From Ectocarpus siliculosus (taxonomy: Eukaryota; Sar; Phaeophyceae; Ectocarpales; Ectocarpaceae), in the NCBI GenBank assembly GCA_000310025.1, contig FN649740.1, forward strand, positions 2,990,824-3,042,501: a stretch of 51,678 nt of DNA. The letters run 5' to 3'. The position numbers were made by a program, and so were the translations under genes. How positions within the stretch are numbered: the first letter of the stretch is position 1; every line of letters starts with the position of its first letter. Below are positions 21,901 through 32,923 of this stretch, one piece after another. The notes below the pieces were generated by a model. It did not search any database and had not been told where the DNA came from. It was given only the letters and a program-made list of their open reading frames with translations.

Positions 21901-24101
21901 CTGTGACCGTGTGATACTACCATTCCAGAGTTTAAAATATATCACACGGGTGTGGTTTTCTGTACATTTTCGTCATGGGTGGTATCTGTGGGTGTTGTAT
22001 CTTATGTCACCTACAGCGGTATGCACGAGAAGACCGAAGACGAACACAAGGGTTGCGGGGTGTCCGCCATCCCTCGGCGGTCTCCAGGCCGAGATTGCAT
22101 ACATGCACACAAGAGAAGCAGCACGCCTCCGCGAAAACGCCTCAGCATACAACCAACCCGAGGATTACAACGTCCCCACCCACCCACTCTGGAATACATA
22201 CAAATGCTGTTGGTGATTTTGAGTCTTTTCCTTGTTCTCCAGAAGCAGGATGTCTGCTGTCGTCCAACTCCTGCGTCTTCGCTGTCAGTATGCATAACCA
22301 TACAACCGACGTTCATAACGTGTTCGCGTTTGTTATCCCACAAGGATTTTTTTTTTTGACATTTGTCCGTCAGGAAAGCCGGGGTTGATGCTTTACTTAA
22401 GGGCGCCCCCAGAACAGCAAGTTCGATGTTGACTAATTTTGAAAACATGCGCAAGAGCACCAGAAACTGTACAACAGACACACAAGACCAGTCGGAAGGC
22501 ATCGCAAAAAACAGAAATCGTTAAATCCCGCACAGGGCGACAGTAGAGGCTGCTAAAAACATACATTTCACACGTCTACCTCCGCACGCCCCCTTTGAAA
22601 TCAAGATAAAAATTCGCCCTATTCTAATTTCAAGTCAAACGAGCCAAAACGGCAGGCGTTCAAATAAGGTCTGTGTTGACATGTACCTGGTAATTAGTAC
22701 TGTTATCAGTAGAGGACACCATAAAGAGGCTTCGTGCGTGCTGGCACGTTCAGGTTTGCTACTGGAGCTGAAATATCGAAGGTTGCAGCAATCTCTGAAA
22801 ACAGTCCGAAATCTGCGCTGGAACCAAGCGGCATCCAACATTTGTCTCAGCCGTGCTCACCGCCACGGACCCCAATCTCCTGAACTGTGCGTTTACAGCA
22901 GTAGCTCATGCCACGAGCTACTGCGGACAACCCTCCGTTGAGGGGTTTACGGTCCGTGGCGGTGTGCACGGCTGTGACAAATGTTGGATGCCGCTAGGTT
23001 CCGGCGCAGATTTCGGACTGTTTTCAGAGATTGCTGGAACCTTCGATATTTCAGCTCCAGTAGCAAACCTGAACGTGCCAGCACGCACGAAGCCTCTTCA
23101 TGGTGCCCTCTACTGCTGATAACAGTACTAATTACCAGTTACACTCTGCGGGAAGGTTGTTTTGTTTCTTATGTTGGATTAAAGTATGAGAAAAGAGCCA
23201 GCGTCAAAACCCCTGTTCTGGGGGACCTTAAAGTAGTCGGGCCCAGATTTTCGATTTTCTGAGCCGATGTACTAAGCATGTGTCGTCAGTCGTTATTCGC
23301 ACAAGGAAGGCTCTGGTCTTCGAGATGCGACTGTAGCAAGACGGAAACGATTGCCACTACACTGCCTGCAGTCCCATCCTGTTGGACGAGTACGTAGCAG
23401 ACTCAGCAGTACTGCCGAAACTCCGCATGTGCATACGCATCATTCCCCCAACGGCTGCGTTGGGCGAAACGACGAACTTCAACATGAGACAAGCGACCCG
23501 AACTTCAAGAACATTGCACTGCCCCCTTTGAATATATGGGCACAATCGCTAAAACATGCAGTGCTCCATGCCAAAATACTCCTAAGTAGCCGAAGACCAT
23601 CAATGCAAAACGCAGACTAGTCTTGTGGTATTGATGCACGATTACTATTGTAGGTGTTGGTAGTGGTGTCCCTCACCACCTCAAAAGCAGCTGCTTGTTC
23701 CTGTGGGTGAGTTAATGTGCTTACCGAAACAGGCTCCCGACGTCCGCCGCCGTCCTCGAACCAGGACGCGTCGCCGCCGGGCTCGAGCTCTCGGCCCCCG
23801 CCCGAGCCTTTGGCCTCGCAAGGGCGCGTCTCAAGAGCACCCGCCTGGCCAACGGAGAACAAGTGTCCTTGCCTGTCGTTGGTCTCCCATGCTGCTGCTG
23901 CTGTTCCTTAGAGCTGGCTGCTGGTGTGGACTCCGATCTCGTTGCGATCGAGCCCGCAGCGACCGCGGGCCCTACGAAGCAGGAAGTCAACGGCCTGCTG
24001 CGGCGGTCGCTGCCATCCGCCCCGAGAGCTGCCGTTGCCACCGTTGCTGTGAACAGAAACACTACTATTAGCATTGCCAGCCGGGCGTCCGCCGTCGTCA
24101 T
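18922..24101 (-). CDS. Organelle ribosomal protein bS15, nuclear-encoded
   Basis: bS15 is a primary 16S rRNA-binding protein of the bacterial-type small subunit, so this product serves plastid or mitochondrial ribosomes. Exons 24101-23725, 20661-20454 and 19197-18922 join in phase (stop TGA 18924-18922); total about 286 residues against about 88 for the bacterial protein. The core is EHQISLLSARIASIADHLK (end of exon 2; family VQIALLTERIxxLTEHLK) followed in exon 3 by SRKGLVVLVKRRRRLLETL and RWMATTAALGLR. The C-terminus is a basic, glycine-rich extension. Exon 1 starts with a signal-peptide-like segment (MTTADARLAMLIVVFLFTAT) and then a basic, serine-rich stretch containing SCFVGPA, resembling the bipartite plastid presequence of heterokont algae. 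The core is firm. Assignment of exon 1 rests on strand, matching phase and lack of another partner, across a 3-kb intron, and is less sure. Confidence 0.78.
22687..23138. mobile_element. Foldback element with ~185-bp inverted arms
   Basis: 22687-22871 and 22951-23138 are inverted copies of each other over about 185 bp with only scattered mismatches; the outer ends read CTGGTAATTAGTACTG and its complement. The 79-bp loop contains a perfect 10-bp hairpin (GCAGTAGCTC at 22898, GAGCTACTGC at 22915). No transposase frame is present. The element lies in the long intron of the bS15 gene and is unrelated in sequence to the foldback at 4405-5178. Confidence 0.75.
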
Positions 24102-24564
24102 CTGTGTGAGCGTGCTCCTGATCGTTTTTTTTTTCTTTATTCCTCGGTGGTGGTGGGCTTTGGTCCCTCGGTCCCGTGGGTTTGGTCCGCCACCTTTCCA
24201 ACGCAAAGGCGTAAGTCGTGTACCTTCGGCTCCCCGAGGCCAACGTGGGGCGGGATAGACTGCTGTCTAGCGTTTCTCTCTCTTGTCTTCCTCCTCGCAA
24301 CTCTCTCACGTGGTGCACGCGCACACGCGCACGCACGCGTTGATCTCCGATCTCCGAACATGATATGACGGTTTTCGGTGCGTTCACGAGGCGTTTGTCT
24401 TTTCGCCCTCTGGGTTCGTAGATCTTCAAGTATGACGTCGGCCACCAGCCGGCAGCAGTTGTATCCCCCCGCCCCCCCTACACACAACGGCCATTACACT
24501 TCCATCCACACCTGCTTGCTGTCCTTCCGAAGAAGCTCAGTAGCTTTAGTCTCATCGCACCACC
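24102..24564. promoter_or_regulatory. Divergent promoter region
   Basis: 463 bp separate the ATG of the bS15 gene (minus) from the ATG of the next gene (plus), so both promoters should lie here if both first exons are right. The stretch has a T-rich run at 24125-24140 and a CACGCGCACGC-type alternating stretch near 24318-24340. No TATA box stands out. Inference from gene arrangement only. Confidence 0.45.
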
Positions 24565-27500
24565 ATGAAGCTTGCTACGTGCCTCGCTCTTGTCCCCCTC
24601 GGTAAGTGCGGACGAAGGAAAGGGAGGGAGAAGCTCTTGTAGTAGCAATCCACTTTCAGGTTGCTGCTGTTGTTCTCAAAATCTTTTGAAGGCTGCTTCA
24701 ACATGACCAGCGCGGGTTGCGGTGATTTCCTCATCGGCGGCGCAGTTTGGGGACGTTGAGTGGCGTGGCATGCCAGGACGCGTGAAATGACATGCGTGTC
24801 GTTACCGCTCCCCAGGAAATTCGCCTGGGGATCAGATCATCCTGAACGAAAATGTACATGTGTGCGGCAGCTCTATCATTTGCTGCTGGCTCTAAAATCT
24901 CTATTTTCGAACAACCGCAAGCGGTTAGGGGGCAACGGTGTTGCTGGTTGCTGTCCACACTCAACTTTCTTCCCGCGCTCGAGATTCCGACCATTCCTGT
25001 GCTTCTCCGCTCTACGGTAGTGGTTGCCGACCCTTTGCAAGTTAGAGAAGATGTTCATTCAGAGGCGAGACACACATGATGTGGGATGTGCGACATCCGA
25101 CAAAAAAAAAAAAAAAGATCGCCCGCCCGGAGCAGCAGATGCGTTACATTTTGGCACATTGACAGGTTGGACTACCGCACCATGCCGTGGCTCAGTGGTT
25201 ATTCTGGGGCAAGACTCTTTGGGTGGCTTGCTTGGCAGGCATCGACTGCCTCTACCTCCCTCCGGCAACGCCTTTCTTCGTGAAACGATCGAAAATCAAC
25301 AAGTAGATCATCTACTGCTGTACTTGCGAAATGCTTCCATTTCGCAATTATTTGGACCGTTTCACCGAACGCGCTAGAAAAAATCTCGCGGAATGCGATG
25401 ATGAAATAAACACCGTACTGTATGTAGGAATTGGTACCTTTATTTCCTTATTTTGAAGATTTACTTCTACACAATACCTCCAGCCGTGTGTTATTTTGGG
25501 TCACACAAGATACCGTACACTTCCATGTACAAGCAGTACAATCCCAAAACCGTTGAAATGCTGTCGCACGGGCGTGGTGTCTCCTGTGGCATCTACCTGC
25601 AGGATCCACTGCATACTCGGAGTATGTTCGTGGTTCGGAATCGTGTTCATTGGTTGTGTTGTCATCGCCTTTTCTTGATGTCGGTGCACACCGTTGGGTG
25701 ATACTTCTATGTTTTGGGACGCCGCAGCCGGGGTGACACAGACAGGACCACACGTTGTTTTGATTGTTGACCTATTTTTGCGGCGGTGTTGCCTTACAAA
25801 ATACAGTACTCCATTCAGCAGAGTAATGTATGAAGCAGAAGTACCAGGTAATTTTCAAGGAAAAGGATCGGCTGTTGATCCTTTCCCTCGTCGAAGACCA
25901 ATACTTCCAACACCTCCAATCTGTTCAATCTGACTATTAATAACTTTTTTCTCTCTCCTCGTTGGACGTCGATGCACATGAGGCGCGACGTCACACACGC
26001 GCGTACAGCGCGCCTGTTGTTTACTTGGCATATCCTCCCTAATTTACCTCACTCTTGTCTTGCGGTGGGATTTGTTTCTTTTTCTGGTTCACATCGTTAG
26101 CCGCCGAGGCTGCTCTTCCATCGAACGGCTGGTTTGGTGGACGTGGAGTTGCCCTGGTCGTCAAGGGTGGGGACCAAAGTGAGCATGATGTTGTTCTCGG
26201 TCGTGTTATTTGTTGGTTAGTGACGAACGATTTTTCTTCCTCTAGGGCGTCTCGCTCGGACGGGCGATGGTATTGGTGGTCACGTGCTTTTCCTGGAGGT
26301 CAAAATGGTGACATGGATTAGAGAGTTGTTGGGTCTCTGCTGTTGGTGATGCACCCCTATAGCAACAGTGTTCGTGTTGTCGATGCTAGTGTAGCGGTAG
26401 CATTTGTTGCGCGTCTTGCTGGTGCTAGTCACTGGCATTTTGATGCTACTTCTCTTCACGTCCCCGTGGACTGGGTCTCCACCAAGAGATGCAAGCAAGG
26501 GATTCAGGAAGACGTCTGCCGCTACCTTTGCCGGGCGTGCATGCTTGCTGCTGCAACTGCTGCTGTGGCTGCTGCCGACCCACCCTCAGTCGTTACGAAC
26601 GAGAAGACGTAAGGAAACCCCCCCACCCCCCAGCCCATGTGATCAATGAACGCTAAGGCGCAAAGCATTACCACTCCCCCACCCCCCCGCCCTCTTCTCC
26701 AAAATGTGGTGTATCAGAGTTCACGTATGCCACCAAGGACGGCGGCAGCGACAGCGCGTCTTTCTACGGAGAGGCCCCGAAGGGCGGGTCGTTCTTGAGG
26801 GAAATCGCCGACTCCTTCAGGGACACTGTCAAGGACACCGAGGAAAAATTCAAGGTGGGAAAATAACCGGTCTTCCTTTCGTTGTTGGCTTGCTTCTTTT
26901 CTTGTCAGTGTGGTGGTTGCGTGCGTTCGAGAGACGCGAAATTGGGCGATCAGGTACAAATGAACGAGTCGCTTATGTGTTGGTTGTTCATGTGTGTGTA
27001 GGCGTATCTGTGTTGTTTTGTGGTGACGGTGGTGATGGTCCTGGTGAGGTGTGGATAGAAAGACGAAGGCGACAAGGAGAGATCTGAAGTGAGATGCTCA
27101 ACCCCGGAAAGGAGCTGTGGGACTCTGTTGCGAACCACTCGACATATATATATATTTTTTTTGTCTTTTTTGGTCTTCTTGTAGTCCTCGGTCGCAAATG
27201 ACGCAGAGCCTCAAGACCCCCTCGCTCAATTGCTCCCCCTTTCGAACAGCAGAAGGAAACTGTTGTCGCGCCAACCAACGAGGACCGTTTCCACGTCGGC
27301 CCTTTCTGGGAGAGCAAGCTCTTCAAGGAAGGCGGGTGAGTGAGTCCGCATGCGCGGCGAAAATGAAACCTCGGCTTACCTGAGGTGGTGCTTGGTTGCT
27401 TGGCTTGTTGTCTGGCGAACGAGGATCGTTCGTACCTCGATATAGGGTATTGAATTTTTATGGGGGGAACGGTGCATTCTGCTGTTGAGTCGCTTGAGTC

Positions 27501-28638
27501 CAAACACACATGATACATTGATGCTGAAAGTGTCAAGAGGCGTCGAGGTTACACTGAGGGACTTAATAGACGTGCAGCGCTTGGCCCCCGATATACACTG
27601 AAGTCTGTGCGAACCTTTTACCCTCCAAGGGATCGTGATAGAAGAGTGACTCCGTGACGCGTTGCGATTCACGTAACCATCAACCTAGTTTATCCCAAAC
27701 GACGACTGTGTGTTAAATGTGAGAACAGGGGCGTTTTCTGATCAACGACCAACATTAAGTCTTCGTTTTCCTGACTGAGCTTACGCTAGGCAATGATTTC
27801 GTGCCGTGTGGGACAGCCGAAGTCGCGATTGGCCTTCATTTTCCAACCACAAGAATTTTCAGCTGCAGCTGCCCTTCGATTGTTGTTGGGAGCAGTCTTT
27901 TGTTGTCTCTGACGCACTTTCTACGCCAATCATGGCCATGAATTCAAATTGGGTTCCTTCTGCTGTTGCCCTCTCGTTCTCTCGCTCTTCCTCCCTCCCC
28001 CCCCCCCCCCCCCCCGCAATCAAGGCTGGGATTCCTCTTCGGGCTTGGCACGGGTGTCTGCGTTCGAAAGGTCAACCAGAACGCCGCCTATGCCGTGAGC
28101 GGCGCTCTCGTAGCCGCGCAGGTGAGAGTTTGTTCTACCAACGCTACGTGGCGTACCCGAGCTCGAAAACAGCAGCAAAGTAGTCGGAACCAAACTGTAA
28201 ACGTATCGGGGTGGGAAGGTATTCCTTCTGCCGTTTCGAAACTAAAAAATCGAATGACTGAAGGGATTCGTGCATAATCGTCTTCCGAAGTCCACGTCGA
28301 TGATGCACGCGCGGACGTGCGGCAAAGGTTCGCTTCCTCTTGAATGCGTCAACCATACCCTCAGTACCCAAGGCCCCCTGCACCCTCCCCCCGACCATGC
28401 GTTCTGGACATCGTAGTACGTGTCTCGCACTGACATCCTAGGTTGTGGTGGCAAGCTGGGTTGGCCCAAGCTGGACGACTACAAGCTGAGGGACTGCGAG
28501 CGCGAGAACTTCGGCTTCATCTGGCGCACCGGCCGCACCTTCAAGCACACCGTTCAGGAATCCCTCGAAACATGCGGTAGGAGACCTTCCATTGATGCCG
28601 TAATTGTTTCTTTAGCACGGCGCATGCATTTGCTCTGA
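24565..28638 (+). CDS. FUN14-like small membrane protein (tentative)
   Basis: FUN14-domain proteins are small membrane proteins of mitochondria or plastids; FUNDC1 is a mitophagy receptor. The firm part is four exons that join in phase: 26718-26854, 27250-27335, 28025-28121 and 28456-28638. They give an acidic segment (SFLREIADSFRDTVKD), then FWESKLFKEGG joined to LGFLFGLGTGVCVRKV and an alanine-rich stretch ending VAAQLGW, which fits the FUN14 pattern of small-residue membrane helix, basic Lys-Val and Gln. An upstream exon ending at 26608 (donor GTAAGG) fits in phase. A likely first exon is 24565-24601: CACCACC before the ATG, MKLATCLALVPL, then donor GTAAGT, again in compatible phase, which would give a signal peptide. 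The 3' end is taken as reading through to TGA at 28638; a donor GTAGGA at 28577 could lead to another terminal exon. Family call is moderate, upstream exons weaker. Confidence 0.5.
27997..28015. repeat. C homopolymer beside an exon acceptor
   Basis: A run of about 19 C forms part of the pyrimidine tract just before the acceptor of the FUN14-like exon at 28025. Its length is likely to vary between reads. Confidence 0.8.
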
Positions 28639-31600
28639 CATGTGTAGGAGAGGCGTGTTTATGCAAGCTTCCATTGTTTTCTGCCTCCAAGAATCTCTGA
28701 TTTTGCCACTTTACAACTCGTTTTTTTAGTGTCCACTTTTTTTAGTGTCCACTAAATAGTGTTTTCGGTAACGCCGTCTGGGAGCTCCTAGAGAGATCTG
28801 TGGTGGGATCTCGTGTGAGGAACTCCGCTAATTTCAATCATGACCAATAATGTGCGCAGTTCACGGCAGCGAACCACGAGCCCCAACAGCGCGCGTTGCT
28901 GTGTCCTCGTGTCTTTCCTGATGTACTGTAGTTCGGTAGGCTCGTCCTTTGTCAGGCCTAAACAGCACGACCCTTCCAACGGTTTTCGCCGGCCTATCGA
29001 GCATTAATCTTCACCCCTCACCCGCCGCGGCGCCCGCCGGGTTTTGTTCCGTTTCTTCCGCTCGGCACACCAGAGGGATACGTGATCGGGTTGGCCGCGG
29101 GCCTAAAGGCACCTCTTCCCTAATGAGGTGTTCCTGTCGTACGCGCGGTTTCCACACAACTTCGGAGGCCTTTAAGTAAGGCTCAGGAGCCTACAGTAGT
29201 TTTATTCGCTAACTCCGCGTGGACATCGCGTGCAGGTCGCTTGGTGCTCGAACGGAAAGGGTCGGTGCCCTTGGAGCTGAGTGGCCCCCATTAGGGTTGG
29301 TGACCCCCCATCAGGGCGGAACAGACCCCTCCGTGATGAGCCATTCGCTCCCATATTTATATCAGCGTTCCTGAACAGCAGCGCAGAGCTGGTCTGCTCC
29401 ACACTAAGTGTTGTTCTCCTGTAGACATGTGTAGGTTATTTACTTAGCAGTTATAAATAGAGTATGCAATAGATGATTGTATGTCAGCCCCCGGCACTGT
29501 AGCGCAAACGTTTTTTCTCGGACTTGCTGGTACATGTGGTTTTGGGCAGTGTTCACCGCTTGCCTAACGCTCGCGGGCGATTTTTCTTTTCTACATATTT
29601 TCTACAGGTAGCCTGCTTGGGGACGCATAGACACTCGCCAGAACATTCAAGAGTGGTCGAATTGTAGATGTGGCGTGGAGAGAGAGCAAGCGTGCAAGTA
29701 GTATTCAACCTGGTAAGTAAGTAGATGTAGATCTTAGGGTACTAGTCTAAGGAGTGGCCACCACGACCTAGTATTCGTGACATTATATATATATGCACGC
29801 CGACCGCAGGAGGAATGGACTCCACATGTTGTGACGGAAAGGAGAATTCTTCTTTGTACTTCCGACCGCTACTAGCTGCGTACGCCTTGACCGGCTGGGA
29901 ATCGGTTGATTGAATATCAGAAGAACTTACTGATACAGCAGTAGCCTCCCGTGGCCATTATCGTCCAGTGTGTGTGGACAAGAGGCATCGTTTTGTTTGT
30001 CCCACACATGAAAGACCAAGTTGGCTCAAGCACGACACTCTGAACTTGCCGTTGAACAGGCGCTGCAAGTGTGTTTCATGCCGAGCATCCTACAGGCCAC
30101 TGCTGTTGCCGTGTCTGGGTGTGAGATGTCCCATATCTCGAAACAAAGCTGTTGCCACGTCCATGGATGGGCTCGAAGATGGTCTGCGGTCTGCGGCAAG
30201 GCATCGTGTTTGTACGTACGTCCCCATGAGAATCTTCTCTGTCGACGTTTGTTTGTTGACCCTTTCGGGTCTACAGGCGTCCTGACAGATCATTGATTTG
30301 ATCCTTTGCAAATGCTGGTGTTGTGGCATGCCATGGAGTTGCCGCCCTGTATCCCTCCACGCCAGGTGTTGGCAAGTCATAGGTAGGTGTGTCTTTATTC
30401 TTCGCATCGACCGCGCTACCCGTTGACCAATGAAATACGTTATTAGTGCCAGCGGGTAATATCAAGGTCCCTGGAACAGCCAAAATAAAAGAAGGGCGCA
30501 CTGCTCTAACACCCTGGAATCTCTCCCCATATCCTTTCACAGAGACACACATCAAAAGCTCCACATACATGCCCTCGCCCGAATCTACAAAGCAAAGACA
30601 GGAGGACAGCGAAAAGGGGCACTCCAAGCCTAACCAGGCCAGGACATTGTGGTTCACTTGCAGCAGCAGTCTTTCGTAAAGGAATTAGTGTTCTATAGAT
30701 AGTAAACCAACATACGTAATAATAATCTTCACTGTATAAGCTTTCGTGCCGCATTCTAAAATCCTTAAATTCTACAATTCATATGTAGTGTAGGCTTTGG
30801 CAAGGTCATACTATATCCTCCCCCCATCGTGACCAAGATTGAAGCGTAACCAGGGGGTGATCCACAATTTGTTTCCACTAGCTCTGCGTGGGATCCCGTG
30901 TGCGCGCGTGTGCGCGCGCTGAAAAAGCGCGCGAAAAATGTTGGAAACCCCGGGGATTTGGTCAACATGTTCCCTCCGGGGACATATAAGGCCTCTCCCC
31001 CCCCCCCCCCCGCGCGACCAAGATTGACACGTAAATTAGGGGTGTTCCATGGTTTCCACTTGGAGGGCCCCAGCGTCTACAAGCCCTCTCACTGATCATT
31101 TTCACTGTGATCATTTGAATGTACTGAAAATAGAGTAGTTTAGGGCGGCTTGACGACTGATCTTTTCGAGATCTACAAGCCAACTTGACCTACCGGCCGC
31201 ACCGCGACCACGCATCAACCCTTCGATGACCCTGTCTGTGCCTACCGTCCTATCGCGGCCACAGCCCTCATGGCCTATGGGTGGAGATAGCTGTTTCGTC
31301 TCCAGAAGTACACTCGTCTCTTTCTGCTGTACTTCTGTCTCTCTCCCCGCACTCGCTCCCCCATTTCTTTTTTGTTGCTGCAAAAAAAAAAGAGCTAGAC
31401 CCAAAGCAGCTGAAGCAATAAGCCTGTTCGGTGAAACTTTCCTCCTACCCGCACTCGATCGATCAGACCCCTACAGTATTCATACAAAAGGTCCATGTTT
31501 CTCCTGCCGTTGAGCTCAGGTAACCTGGGTCCTTTTTTTGCTTACTCTTTCATTGTTTGCATATGCGCTGGCTATGCGGGCCTCTGATGCTTGCTGTACG

Positions 31601-32923
31601 AGGGCATACCAGTACTACATACAGTATAACCATTGGTGGTTGCGCCTGTACCTTAAGCTACGAGTGCCCTGCAGCAGTCAGGCGGTAGAAAATGTATACC
31701 CGAAACACCCTGACCTACAAAACGGCGTCTTTCAAAAACCTCACCCAAGTTTGTCATGTGTAGCCACACAGGCTATCTATCCGGTAGCAATCCAGAACAA
31801 ATCAGAGGCGGGAGCGCGTTCTATGCAGACGTTATCACTGATGCTGCAAGCGCTGACAATATGTTGTCAGATGTGTGCTGCCTACATATGCGCATCCCAT
31901 ACATATGACGTGTGCGCGCGTGCGCCAAGCACATGTCCGTTACTGCTGTCGTCAGTTTTGGTGTTGTTGACGGTTTCGGATATCTTTCATACGGTTACAC
32001 TAATAATAGTCTACTACCGCTACGGTTTCGCCTACCCCCTACCGCTTCCTTGTAGAGCCCTGTGCTCATGTGTGATTTCCGAAACACGCGCACCAGACCA
32101 GCATCGCCAGTTGTTGTTGTTGTTTTTTCTCTCCACATTACATGTAGCTCTACAGTCCACATAAATGGGGAGCCCGCCGTGGTCGCAAAACCCGGGGAAA
32201 CAAAACAAGAATAGAGTACAAACCACTCGGTGATTGGCCCATAATCTGTGACAAACTGCCAGTCCCGTGCCAGGTTTGAAATTTCGATTCGCGTCACTCT
32301 CACGCACCTCGGAACCCTCCAGCAGCACCGCAAACGGCGCAGGCTCTCGTCTTTGATCAATCGATAACGCACCGGCTCATGCATGGGGCACACCCTAGAG
32401 TTGATTCGACGACATGAGGGTGTATTGGTGCCGCAGATATGTCTCTTGCCTCACGAAACACAAGCATGGTACGTACGAGTACCACAGTAGTTAAAACGTT
32501 CGAGTCCCACTTTCCGGTGGGGGTATGCGAGAGGCAGTTTTGCATCCGGGGGAGACCCTCTGATGAAGCTGTGCAAATGATCTTCACACAGAGGAACTTC
32601 CTCGGAGTTCGTCCTCGGTCAAGAAGATGAGCTGGATACTGTTTGGTAGTTGAACGTCCCCGATGCTCGTGTTACGTCAAACATTGTACGTACGCCAAGG
32701 GGTACGCGTTGGTGCCGTCGCCGGCGAAGAAAGGTCCAACAACCATTATCCCATTCGCGTCAATCCTTCCTTCGTCACGTTATCATTCGCCGTGGCAACT
32801 GGCGTAGGCTCCCTCTGAGACGACTGACTGAGTGACGGCTCACTGCCGGGGAAGACTGGTGTGACTGCGGCTAAGGCGAAACCAAATGCAGCGAGGGTGC
32901 CTTGGCCGACTGCTGGATCCACA
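28639..32923. other. Intergenic, no supported gene
   Basis: No frame here shows family motifs. The longest open frame (plus, about 31538-32164) is cysteine-rich without domain pattern and lacks coding-like composition. The promoter of the plus-strand gene starting at 32924 should lie at the right end. A diverged direct repeat is present near 30800-31080, and copies of TACAGCAGTA and TACTGCTGT occur at 29934 and 31941. Confidence 0.5.
30803..31080. repeat. Diverged direct repeat pair
   Basis: Two stretches of roughly 90-100 bp, about 30803-30905 and 30985-31080, share a C-rich run, then ACCAAGATTGA, CGTAA and AGGGG, in that order and spacing. The similarity is partial, so these are old copies of one repeat or relics of long-terminal-type ends. 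Confidence 0.4.

Noticed and set aside
25186-25260. TGGCTCAGTGG resembling a tRNA A box
   Set aside because: No B box at the right distance and no cloverleaf could be drawn.
31538-32164. Plus-strand open frame of 208 codons
   Set aside because: Cysteine-rich with no domain pattern, ATG and codon use unlike the true exons nearby, and no flanking exons in phase.
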